From: Sapria himalayana | Taxonomy: Eukaryota; Streptophyta; Magnoliopsida; Malpighiales; Rafflesiaceae | Reading direction: 5' to 3' | NCBI GenBank assembly: GCA_029783825.1 | Contig: JAREIK010003421.1 | Coordinates: forward strand, 942,358-1,006,357 | DNA length: 64,000 nucleotides | In this document: piece after piece, positions 48,511 through 59,240 of the stretch | How positions within the stretch are numbered: the first letter of the stretch is position 1 | Layout: each line of letters begins with the position of its first letter | Program-made: the position numbers and the translations under genes | The notes under the pieces: model-generated | Seen by the model: the letters and a program-made list of their open reading frames with translations, nothing else | Databases searched by the model: none | What the model was told of the DNA's origin: nothing

Positions 48511-48545
48511 ATTCCACACTTAAATATTTGCTTGTCCTCAAGTAA
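48511..48545 (-). other. Polypurine region of E3
   Basis: Minus strand TTACTTGAGGACAAGCAAAT then ATTTAAGTGTGGAAT. This is the best-preserved copy of the CTCGAGGACGAGCAA-type Athila signature in the window and fixes the orientation and 3' end of E3. Confidence 0.75.

Positions 48546-48549
<4 letters not shown>

Positions 48550-48576
<27 letters not shown>
48550..48576. repeat. (CT)n microsatellite
   Basis: 27 bases of pure CT directly before (minus strand: AG tract just upstream of) the E3 polypurine region. A 74-codon frame with an Arg-Glu run crossing it is an artefact. Confidence 0.95.
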
Positions 48577-48579
48577 GAT

Positions 48580-50640
48580 GTTCTATTTGGTAAGAGGAAG
48601 AGGAAAAATAAAAAAAAAACACAATGCATCATAAAGGTGGAGAAAATTTTAGGTTGCTCACTTTTCTGGATGAAACTCATTCAATAGAAATTATGCTTTA
48701 GATCACTCAAATCGTGACATGGATATGGAGAGCTTCCTTGTATCTATCTTGTTTCTTACTACCTATTCCATCATCCTAAAAATAATGTTTCATAGCACAT
48801 CTTGCCTCTTGTCGATTTAGTTGAGAGTATCCACAAATGCAGCCTATGCAAAAAATATATATTTTTTAGTTTGTATTGAACATTCTCATATCTTCGATCC
48901 ATTATTCTCTTCAAATTTAATGACTATTTCAGTCTCTTCATATTTCTTCTTTATCATTCAATGCCTTCATTTGAGATAGACTAGTAGAGGGTGTCAAAGG
49001 CTTCAATTCTCTTTATATTGCACGTCTTCATCCTCTTCATTAAGTCCTACGAGGTTTTTATAACTTTTTCTCAAACTACTTTTGGGTAGAAATAAAGATT
49101 ACTTCAATTTTTTAGATGCCTTCATATTGCATCATATTGCTCCTCTTTTATTTTGTCTTCCCCTCCTTTCTTCTTCACATATTTCACCACTAGCTATCTC
49201 TTTTTTCTAGCTCTACCACAAAGGAATTATGCATCATTTCAACTATCTTTTTAGTTGGATCTATCTATCATCATCTTTTAATTTCATGTACTAAAAATGG
49301 GTGAGGACTTCTTCCAAGTCGCATGCCCTCATCCCCTTTTGGCACTCATATTTTGGAAGTGATTCCTATGAATTTTTACTAATTCATTTCTCTTTTTTAG
49401 TTTTGGCTTTGGGAAAGGCTGACACTTCGTCCCCAATATCTAATTGTTTTTCCCCTTCAAGAATCAACTTTCTCTTTTTAGCTCCTTTGAGTTCTATTTG
49501 CATACTAGCCAATGATAGAGAAGAAATTAATTAACATATCTCATCACTATATTCATATGTCGGGACTCCCTTAGCATGACATAAAATAGTAATGAGAGAT
49601 GAATGAATAATTTGGCATAAAATCACTCTCCTTGATAATTGAACATCAACTTATTTACAAATTTTTTGACATTCATTCTGTAAACCTTCACCAAGGTGAA
49701 CACCAAGATTTCCATGTCTTAGCTGAAGGTAGAAAGGTGGAAAGTAAGCTACAAGACTAAACACAAAAAATAAAGCTGAACTTTACTTTCTTTAGTCATC
49801 TCTCCCCTTGGTATGTATTCGTATAGACTCTTCATTGAACCTCTCTATATTTCCTTACCATCCATTGAATTTTTGAAAATTAATTTGTAAATGAGCTACA
49901 TTTTTTTTTGTTTTAAAGGCTATTTTTTTCAAAATCCCCTTCAATTGTAAGGTCTCAATGAAGAACTATTGATTAAAATGAACTCCTCGTACATAGTATT
50001 TCTTCTCTTGTATGTCTTTGAGATTCGAGTAGAACTCTCTCATGATAATCATGCTTCTCCTTGTCGAAATAAAATTTTCCAAATCTGTTTCTCAATTATC
50101 TACTGGAATGGATGAATTATTTTTCCAAATCTTCTTTTGGCAATGAAACTTTTCTTTTCTAGGATAGTGGTCATTTAATTCCTCACATTCAACATGAAAA
50201 ATAGCACATTGGGCAATACATATTTGGTTGTATTCATGTCTAGGTTTGCTTTGGTTCACTTTCTTTTTGCTTTATGACTACTTTTTCGCTTTTCTCTTCT
50301 TCCTCCAAACCTCGACATTAGTATTTTATTATCTGACATAGTGTCAATTTTCTAAATCAATCATCATAGATAGTTTTATCAGTGAGGGCAGAATAAATAG
50401 AGTTATGAAATAAAATTAGGGTATGTGACTTTTTATAGAGCTTCAAATAAAGTCATAGCATTAAAAATAGTTATGACTTGGTTTGAGTGTCACAACTCTA
50501 AGGTTGAGACTATTCGTGTATAAATACCATGGTGAAATTTGAGTATCCTGGTAGGGTATGAGTTCAATGACTTTTTTTTAGTCTATGTACCATGTATGAA
50601 TCAGTGGAATGTAGACATAAAAAAATACAATCATAACAAT
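48580..50640 (-). pseudogene. Athila-type plant transposon ORF (E3)
   Basis: Same ORF as in E2, reversed. Minus strand: KIWKNNSSIPVDN and MIIMREFYSNLKDIQEKKYY (about 50140-50005), then VRGVHFN; further on ALFFVFSLVAYFPPFYLQLR (about 49770-49710) and ILCQIIHSSLITILCHAKG with VPTYEYSDEICQ-like residues (about 49625-49545), which keep the order of the domain; then a Lys/Glu-rich tail (ELKGAKKRKLILEGEKQ, about 49490-49440). The last 800 bp (49419-48580) have no homology that I can name. Many stops. It lies between the post-pol motif and the polypurine region, as expected. Confidence 0.75.
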
Positions 50641-50654
50641 GAAAAAAATAGAGT

Positions 50655-50676
50655 CTTGGGTTGCCTCCCAAAAAGC
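50655..50676 (-). other. Conserved post-pol motif (E3)
   Basis: Minus strand TTTTTGGGAGGCAACCCAAG: the one copy in this window with the core GGGAGGCAACCC intact. Confidence 0.8.
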
Positions 50677-50779
50677 ACTAAATTTAATATATTTATCTAC
50701 ACAAATTTTTTAGCCAAGTATTTTTCATTGACATCTTCAACCATGCAATCTATATTCTCATTATAATATTTGACTTCCT

Positions 50780-51640
50780 TCCTTCTAGTATTCTTCGTAT
50801 CTTATATTGATGATTCTGGATGAAAGATCATCTCCTTGTTTCATGGCTCAACATAACCTTCAAGTATCTCTTTCAAAGTCTAGTCATCAGTCACCTTCTT
50901 TGTTTTTGGATGTATATCTTTGAATGTCTTAACTTTCTTGAATGTCACAGTATCATTATGTGATATATCCTCTTCATCCATAATGATCACTTTGAAAAAG
51001 CTCATGACATCATCTTGTGTAATGTATTCTCTGTAGTAATTTTGTTGTGATTTTAGAAAATATCATGACTTCTTCAATTGTCACTTGTTCTTTCAATGAC
51101 ATAGCTCCTTCAGCTTCTAATATGACATCTTCTTACTTTATTGATCTGGTCATTATAGTCACAAGTTTTTTAGATATCATGACTTCTTTCAACATGTCAA
51201 CCATGTTCTTTTTTGCATAATGTCTCGTCTTTTTTTTTGTTCTCTTTTTCCTTTGGGTTTTCATTAAAATGTGTCTCAACCTCATTTATTTTTCTAGGAA
51301 CTTCATCAATCAAAAGTGCAACTTATAATTGTGCTACTTCTATATATTTTGGAGTCCCCATATTAGGTTTTCCATTATCTTCACATGAGAACCTCATGGC
51401 ATTAGTAATATTAATCACAATGTCATCACAGTTTATCTTCTCTCCTATTTCTATCATGACTTTGGGAAATGTCATGATATCATAGCATGTGTCTTCTTCA
51501 AGGAATGACATAACTTCTTATTCTTAGACTTCTTCTAACTCTTAAACTTCTTCTGTTTCTTTGGCCTAGCAACTATCTAAAAAATTCTTCATTCTAAAAT
51601 CAACATTCTGGTTTTTGCTTGTGTAGATGAAACTATCTAT
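50780..51640 (-). pseudogene. Val-Met-Thr repeat domain in place of pol (E3)
   Basis: Between protease and the post-pol motif on the minus strand. Units: EVMSFLEEDTCYDIMTFPKV (about 51515-51456), VMIEIGEKINCDD, then QDDVMSFFKVIIMDEEDI (about 51022-50970) and VTFKKVKTFKDIHPKTKKV. An open frame 51511-51323 (62 codons) and its extension to about 51220 hold Lys/Glu-rich spacers. No RT, RNase H or integrase motif appears in any of the three minus frames. The overlapping plus-strand frame 51213-51485 is the shadow. Confidence 0.65.
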
Positions 51641-51659
51641 TCTCTAGTAGTTTTTTTCG

Positions 51660-52240
51660 TCATTGTCTAGAAGTTGTAAAATTTTATAAAAGTTAAACTT
51701 CACTTGTTCTTTACCATATTAAGTATGAATTCTTCTTCTTTATGTAATCAACATCTATCCTATTGCAAAAAAGGGTCATCCCAAAATTAGTTGTACATAT
51801 GAGTCATCTTTCATGTCTAGGACCATAAAGCTAATAGGCAAAATAAATTTTCTAAGTTAGACTATGACATCTCAATAATTCCATTAGGAAATTTGATTGA
51901 TCTATTGATCATTCATTGAGAAAGAGAAGTTAGAGTAATCTCACCAATAATCACAAAATTATAAAACTTATAAGATCTTTTAGTGTCCTTGAGAATTTTC
52001 TTTGGGTAATTGTGCTACATTTCTCTATCATACTCATTATTCCAAAATGTCTCCAATTTATTTTTTTCTACTCTTTATGTATAGCATAACTTTCACATAA
52101 TATTGTATCTGAGATAGCACTTTCGCAAAGGATATATTGAGATATTTTTCAAACTTTTCAGCTAGCTTTCCCTATCTAAATCACTACATAAAAGGAATAT
52201 TAGGTTGGAGAGAGTATGGGTTATCTACATAATCTTATTT
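51660..52240 (-). pseudogene. Athila-like gypsy protease (E3)
   Basis: Retroviral-type aspartic protease region, minus strand: GKLAEKFEKYLNISFAKVL (52170-52114), VMLYIKSRKK (about 52090-52060), NFSFSMNDQ-like residues at the position following the active site, then FILPISFMVLDMKDDSYVQL (51848-51789), ILGXPFFAIG, and YGKEQVKFNFYKILQ (about 51725-51680). These match the E1 protease and the family in order. The segment that should hold the Asp-Leu-Gly active site is deleted or unreadable (about 51960-51920). Gag is missing: the LTR end lies only about 150 bp upstream. Confidence 0.85.
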
Positions 52241-52384
52241 TGACATCATTTTTTTTGTTTTGCTATAGTTCATTTGTATCTCCTCTTTTAATTCTACTCT
52301 ATCATGAGTAACTACTAGTGGAATAATTTGGGTAGGTGGTATGACTTTGTTATATTGCCTAACTTTTTTGGTTAGGATGTATCC

Positions 52385-54874
52385 TAAAAGATCATTGGTG
52401 AGGGTATCTTCTCAATAAAGATTCACAAGTATATGAGTCATACAAGTAATAAAGAGGACTTTCATCCACATATTGATTCCACATAAATTTTATGAGTAGT
52501 TTGGTCAATTAATAATGAGACAACTCAATTTTAGTAAAATGGATATTTTAGATTATGGTATCAATCTTAAAGCCATGAATTTGTTCATTTAACTTATGTG
52601 ATGTATGTTCAAAAAATCAAATTATATTGAGTTTTGATACAGAATAAAAGTTAGGTTATTATGTAATAAATTTTTTTCCATAATAGCATACAAGATATTT
52701 ATCATTGTTGAGCCCATATCAAATAAAGGTCATCTCATTGTTATCCCCTAGGTAGGTCATTACTAAGATAAAAAATCATCATTACTTGAAAGTCATTCAT
52801 AATCTCATACCTTCTAGGTAACTTCAACTAACCTTGATAGTTGCTTCTTATATATACTTATATTTCCTGGCCTCGAATATCATAAAAACTAAGAATTAAT
52901 ATGATTTGTAAGCATTTGTACTTTTAGTTTCCTAAGCACCACACTCACACAATTAATATATATTTCTCTCAAGTTTCATTGGTGGGAACCATATGAGTAA
53001 AATTAACTCAAAGGGCTATTACCAATTTATGAGTCATAATATACTCACTCATGCACATCCTGATGATTACCTATCATCAACTTTCTTAGTTATGATGTAA
53101 TTCACACACTAAAGGTGAAACCCTTATGAAATTTTTTTCTGATATATGTATAATAGATTGGTGTATAAAATCACTCATAATTTTTGATTCGTAAGCACCA
53201 TACTCACAATGATTAATATACCAAAATTTCAATTTTAATATATTGATTTATCTCATGTATTGTGATCGGAAGAGCTATCAATTATTTTCTACCATATACA
53301 CAAGTGAGCCTCACGATTTACCTATCATTTTCCACCACTACAATTCATACAAACCTAACAATAATCAAATTCCTAATTCAAGTTCTATTTAATTATCCAA
53401 CCATCAATTTCCATAATGCAACATAAATCAAAGTACATTCATTAATATAAAATCCATTTATTTATCACACAGATAATGTTACACAAACCTTATATGAGAC
53501 ACTACTTTGATATAATTTCTTGAATCTTCCCTAGAGAGGGAGGAGGTTTGAGAGTCATGCCCATGAACTCTAAGGTTTAGCTTATATCTTATGACCCTTG
53601 CTTGCTCGTAGATCCCCTAGGGAGTACAAATATTTTTCTTGAGAGTTGGTTGTTATGCTTTGATTTTTACTTTGTGCATGGAAGAAGAAAAAAAAGATTA
53701 GAGATCATTCTCAATTTCTCTCTCTTCATATTTTCTAATCAATTATTTCTTTATTACTTTAAGTAGAAAGTTATGGCTTTCAAAAGATATCTATAACTTT
53801 AACCTTTTTCTATTAAGTTCAAGGTAGTGACTCAGTAAAGGGGTCATAACTCTAAATTGTATCCCAATATTTTTATAACACAAAGTCACAATACTAGCAA
53901 TATCAATGACTTAGACCTAATGTCTTTGTAACACAAAATCACAATGTTGAAAATTTCCATAGTTTTGGCATTTGCCTCTCATGTGCATCATATGGTCATA
54001 GCACTCAAAATGACCATGGTGTTGAGAATGACCTTTTATATGTATAATATGGTCATGACACTGAAAGTGGATGAGACACAAAGAATAGTCTTTCATGTGT
54101 CTAAAGTAGTCAAGACACTTGGAATAACCGTAGTGCTGGCCTTAACTTCTCCCATATATCCTATGGATGCATTACTATAAAAAAGGTTATAGCATTGGCA
54201 ATTAGCCCAACATAAAAATAGTTACTTTGCCTTCTCTTGAGGACAAGAGTCATAGCCAAGATGAATGGTCATACTCAAATAAATATCTTCTATAATTTTC
54301 TTGTTCAAAAATCATGGTGTTGAATAATTATTACAACTTAGGCCTTAGTAGTTTTAGCTCTATAACTTTTTTAAGCTCAAAAGTCATTGATTTGTAAAAA
54401 TGTCATGACTCTAGCTTGAGACTATAAAATATTATTAAAGATAAAGTTATGGTGCTAGCTAGTGACCTTGAGTTTTATCACCTATGGAGTACTTAGTTTC
54501 TATGATATTAAATTAATATCATATCTATTTAATTATTATGAGATAAGTATATTTATGACTCAATGATAATATTAAAACCACAAAGAATATGTTATAACTT
54601 TGAAAGATTGTGCTAACGAAGTAGTTGAGTCATGACATACAAATATTACCACAACCAATTAGATAATCTTTTGGCCTAGAATAAATGTCAAAACTATATG
54701 ATGCTCCATAATGTATCCATTTGCTAAACTTTTCCAAAAACTAATCGAATTCATGACTATTCATCAAAATTAACAAAAACTATAAAGTCATGAAATCAAT
54801 CCATTTATGTCTCATTTCCATGCTGATAGATCATCAAAAAAAATACTTAAGAATATTCTATAATTTAAATACCA
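52385..54874 (-). repeat. Gypsy family LTR, reversed, full length
   Basis: About 2.49 kb. Minus-strand start TGGTATTTAAATTATAG at 54874; end near AATATAACAAAGTCATACC at 52385. It includes the GGAGGAGGTTTGAGAGTC block (53538-53555) and AGTATATGAGTCATACAAGT (52431-52450) used to align 28.2 kb and 14.8 kb. It is preceded by repeat domain and polypurine region (E4) and followed by protease (E3), so it joins two internal remnants and could be read as the 3' LTR of E4 or the 5' LTR of E3. Confidence 0.8.
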
Positions 54875-54877
54875 AGT

Positions 54878-54912
54878 AAACTTTCATACTAAAACTATTG
54901 CTCACTCCCAAG
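54878..54912 (-). other. Polypurine region of E4
   Basis: Minus strand TTGGGAGTGAGCAATAGTTT then TAGTATGAAAGT, corresponding base for base to the E1 (CAAGCAATGGTTTTAGTGTG) and E2 regions and directly before the LTR start. Confidence 0.65.
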
Positions 54913-55189
54913 TAATAACTTCCATTCAATAAAAAAATATTTCATTTCAAAGAAAAATATGTTTTCTTTATAACTATGAGTATCATAAGGTCTTAAAATA
55001 GTGGATCAACTTCAAATGAACATATTGACATTGGCAAAGTTTATATATAGGTATTTGTTATATCATTTGTGTGATGAATATAGCTATTTTTGGAACATTA
55101 GGTTTGTTTAATTATTTATGTGATGAATATAGGTATTCGTTATATCACACATATGAAAAATAAACTATTTGGGTTGCCTTTTATTAGTA

Positions 55190-56040
55190 CTATGTTTAAT
55201 CCCATATCTAGACCATCAATACCTCTTTTCTTCTATTAGAAAACTCTACTATTGAAGCTAACTTTTCAATGTACTATTTTACTTTATTCATTTTTGTTTC
55301 TTCTCTCGATCTTGCTTCAGCTACACCTGCTTGCTTAGCCTTTTCTTTTTTGGATTTCATGACTATAGTGAATTCCATAGTTTTATATTCCATACTAGAC
55401 TTGTTTTTTTATTCTTTTATCCTCAAAATCATGGTGCTAAGCACATCTTTGACTTTATCTTTTGGCTTTTATTTCTCATTTTCAATATGTAACTCCAAAG
55501 TCACAATGTTGTGCATTACTATGACTTCGTCCTTGACCTTTTTTTGCCATTTTTATTTTATAACCCCAAAGTCATGACACTATGCACATCCATCACTTTT
55601 TTTTGAGCTTCTAATGAGAAATTTTATTTTATAACACCAAAGTCACAACATTGTGCATTGTCATGACTATGTCTTAAAGTTTTCCTTTGTCAATTTTTTT
55701 TTGTACTCACAAAGATATGGTATTGTACACAATTATTACTTTATTTTTGATTGGATCCTTCATAGTTTCTATCTTAGGATTGTATTCCTCACTTATTTTT
55801 TCAAGTTCATTGAAGTTGCCAGTATTAGATTCTTTCGAGGTCACAACATTGAAGAATACAATGATTTCATAGTAGATATCCCATGAATTATTATTGCTAA
55901 AATTATGAATAATTTCTAATGTTGTGACTTTATCTTTATCAAGACTTTCTATTCTCAAGTTAGAGTTATGATCTTTTCTCAAAGCCATGACTTTTGGGCT
56001 AAATAAAGTAGTAGAGCCAAAATTATTCATCAAAATATTT
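55190..56040 (-). pseudogene. Val-Met-Thr repeat domain (E4)
   Basis: Minus strand, partly in a 108-codon open frame (56033-55707): PKVMALRKDHNSNL, KVTTLEIIHN, FFNVVTSKESNTG; further on HNVVTL, HNIVTLELHIENEK, LSTMILRIKE, FTIVMKSKKEKAKQAG and EARSREETKMNKV (about 55380-55290). The last blocks align with VMISKEET and KKETSNKEV of E1 at 33.58 kb, showing common descent. The post-pol motif follows at 55168-55185 (minus AAAAGGCAACCC). No RT or integrase; gag and protease are absent because an LTR fragment begins at 56041. Confidence 0.65.
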
Positions 56041-56945
56041 CATATATTATATAAATCATGATTATACAAACCATAAACTCATGTTAATTTTGTTGATTTT
56101 TTCAAATCGACCCTAGAAAAGGAAGGGGGTTTGAGAGTCCCCCCAACTTTAAAAATTTAGTATATATCTTGGATCTCTTGCTTACTCACATAACTCATAG
56201 AAAGTGCAAAAATCCTTCATGGGATTGGTGTTGCACTTTGCTTTTGATCTTGCACATGTAAAAGAAGAATCATCTTTGAATTTTTATCATCTCTCTTCTT
56301 TTATACTCTATAATTTTAGTATTTGTCTAAGTAGAAAGTTGTGACTTTGAGAAGATATCATGACTCTGACCTTGTGTATTGAGCTAGAGGTCATGACTCT
56401 GGAAGTGGTCATGGCTTATTAAAGGTTTTAAATCTTTATATAACACAAATTTATAGTATTAGAAGTGGTCGAAACTTGTGTATTTTATCTTTATAAAACA
56501 AAGTCATGGTATGGGAATGGTCACGACTTTAGTATTGATCTTTCTTTTGTATCAAATGGCTATGTCATGGGACTGGTTACAATTTTGGTCTTGATCTTTC
56601 TCATGTATTAAATGGTCACGAATTTGGAAATTAAACTATATATCTAAGTCATGGTTTTGATTTCTCTTGAGGGTAAGAATCACAGCCTTAGAAAGCGGCA
56701 ACACTTGAGTAATGGCCTCTATAATATTATGTGTCCAAAAGTCATGAAGGTTGATAATTGCATGACTTTTACCTGAGTAGGTTTGGCTTTATAACTTTAT
56801 TTAGCCTAAAAGTTATAACTTTGAAAAAAGACCAAGACTCTGACTTGAGAAAATAAAGTCTTAGTAAAGATAAAATCATAAAACTAGAAAGAAGTCATGA
56901 TTTTTTATGCAAAATAATCAATAAGCTCCTAAAGTGGTTTTTTGA
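56041..56945 (-). repeat. Gypsy LTR fragment, reversed, middle part
   Basis: GGAAGGGGGTTTGAGAGTCC (56120-56139) and the following 800 bp align with 15.92-16.9 kb and 53.53-54.4 kb. TATA-like GTATAAAAGAAGAG on the minus strand at about 56313-56300. Both LTR ends are missing. Confidence 0.65.
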
Positions 56946-56989
56946 AAAGGCTAGTACTTTATTGATTATGCATTTACATTTTGGATCAA

Positions 56990-58590
56990 TTAAGGTTTTC
57001 TGCTCACTTTTAGGTATATATACAATAGATAATTAATTGATAAAAGATTTTTTTTTGACAAGTGATATCTTGATATATAATGGTTCATTAGATATCTTAC
57101 TTTACTAGATAATTGAGGTACATATGTGAGTTTTTGAATAAATTTATTATGATGTCATGATAATTACATCTTGGATGATTCATTTACTATATAAAAGATA
57201 TCCTCAATAAATGATTGGTTTTTTGTCTAAATTATGTAAGAGTCAAACTTGACTGCTTCCTAGCCTTTTGGGTATTCACTCACACTTAGTTCCAAGCATT
57301 GATTAATAGGTTCTGATTCACCATGCTTGTTGTGTTGATATCACTATTAGGATTCTATGAGTTTCTATTTTAATTTGAAACTTCAAGTACTTCTTTCTCA
57401 AAGATATATACAAGAGTCTGATTTTCATCAAGATTCTATATATGGAAGTCATACTTAGAGATGTACATAGTATCTTTATGGAATACTACATCTATAATGA
57501 TAAATATGCATTGAGTAAGGAAGATAATAGCATCTATACCCCTTTGTATGAGAAGGATATCCTACAAAGTCACATTTCAAGGCTAAAAAAAATAAGTTAC
57601 TCCATTGATATTTATGAAGGTGAACATATGGTACACATCCGAAGAAATGTGGGGGTAGATTTGATAGTTTGTGGTTGTTGGAGAAATAACAACTTATATC
57701 ATGGATTGAAAGGGTGCTTGATAATTGATAGTATGTGATGAAACATGATTAATGAAATATGATGCCGAAGCAAGAGCTTCATCACGGTAGAATAATGGAA
57801 TACAAGCCTTTATTAACAAGGCTCATAAAATCCCCAACAAGTGATGATTCTTATGTTCTGCCATGTTATTTTAATGTAGAGTGGTCAAACAACTAGTTTG
57901 CTAGATTGAGCCATGAATTTCCAAAAAATTATCTATAATTCCTAGTAAGAGTATTCTCCTTCATCGTCACGTTGTAACACTAGTATCACATTATATTGAG
58001 AATGAATTATGTGATAGAACTTCTAATATAAAAAATTGACCTTAGATTTGGATGTCATCAAGTATGTCTAAGTCATTCTAGTATAATATTTAATAAAAGT
58101 GGTCAACTAATCTACCCATCCTAATGTGGGAACTTTGGATGGTCATTAAGTATCAAAGTGAATAATCATAAAGGAAAGTGGACTTTCATTTAAACTTAAA
58201 GAAAATGAGACTTAATGCCATTTTGCAAGTTCAAAAACATCACATATGAAAACATAGATATCCAAATTTGTAAACAAACTAGAAAATAACATTTTGAAAT
58301 AACTAAATGAGGCATGTTCTAATCGTTTATTCCAAATTCATATTTTAGATGATTGCTTTGATATACCTTGTTTATTCATTACTAAATCCTATTTTAATTT
58401 GTTAGATATTCTTGATCCCAAGTTCAAGCAGTATACTTTTCCTCTCTTAATATCATAATCAATCATTTTTTGAGCTTCAATATCTTTAAAACACATAATA
58501 GTTATGCCAAAGAAATCACAATAGATGAAAGGAGCTAGTTATTTGAGAAATTGAGAAAGGCTTATTATCTAAGGATGGAACAATCAAAAC
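56990..58590 (-). pseudogene. Ty1/copia integrase with linker (reverse element)
   Basis: Middle of a copia polyprotein. Minus strand: GKVYCLNLGSRISNK (about 58445), IWNKRLEHASFSYFKML (58350-58300), the zinc-binding part with FICDVFELAKWH, then the catalytic core with MIIHFDT (first Asp kept), PSKVPTLGWVD, FIKYYTRMT and QRDDEGEYSY (second Asp kept, about 57965); later HFFGCVPYVHLHKYQWSN (57660-57607) and KCDFVGYPSHTKGYRCYYL (57580-57524), the domain between integrase and RT. Remnants like SRYHLSKKNLLS near 57060 mark the approach to RT, which is missing. The plus-strand 98-codon frame at 57442-57738 is a shadow of this. Protease lies in the adjoining duplication. Confidence 0.9.
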
Positions 58591-59240
58591 AAAATCAATA
58601 TATAAAGTATTAGTAAGATGCAATGACCATTCACTAATAATAGGGTTTGTGTTATTTATGGCAGTAAATACATAGTTTTGTGATGATGGATTAATGATTG
58701 AGACTTTTTTAATATCATGTGATATGTAGCACTAGAATCAACATACAAAATAGGCATTAAAATATTTAAAGCCTTAACACATAAGATTAATGATTTTTAT
58801 CAATATAGATGATGAAAGTGTGGTATCCTAAAAATTTCTTTGTTTGAGTAATTGTTAAAGGTTGTTTGGAGTTCCAATCTTGAGTTGATTCCCACCATAT
58901 CAATTCAAAACAAATCAATATATAAAGTATTAGTAAGATGCAATGACCGTTCACTAATAATAGGGTTTGTGTTATTTATGGCAATAATTACATAGTTTTG
59001 TGATGATGGATTAATGATTGAGACTTTTTTAATATCAAATATCATGTGATATGTAGCACTAGAATCAACATACAAAATAGGTATTAAAATATTTAAATCC
59101 TTAACACATAAGATTAATGATTGTTATCAATATAGATGATGAATGTGTGGTATCCTAAAAATTTCTTTGTTTGATTAATTACTGACAAAGGTTTTTGGAG
59201 TTCCAATGTTGAGTTGGTTCCCACCATATCAATTCAAAAC
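58591..59240 (-). repeat. Tandem duplication containing the copia protease
   Basis: Two adjacent direct copies: 58591-58910 and 58911-59240, about 95% alike (some 15 differences and a few short indels by eye). On the minus strand each encodes YVDSSATYHM, the protease active site with Asp-Ser-Gly changed to Asp-Ser-Ser, followed by NPIISE-SLHLTNTLYID. The join carries CAATTCAAAACAA, also present at the outer end, so slippage or unequal exchange at a 13-bp match fits. Confidence 0.9.

Noticed and set aside
55269..55577. 102-codon plus-strand hydrophobic frame, possible membrane protein
   Set aside because: It is the antisense of the E4 Val-Met-Thr domain, with the same explanation.
57442..57738. 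98-codon plus-strand frame as a gene
   Set aside because: The minus strand of the same interval encodes recognisable copia integrase-linker motifs, so this is a shadow.
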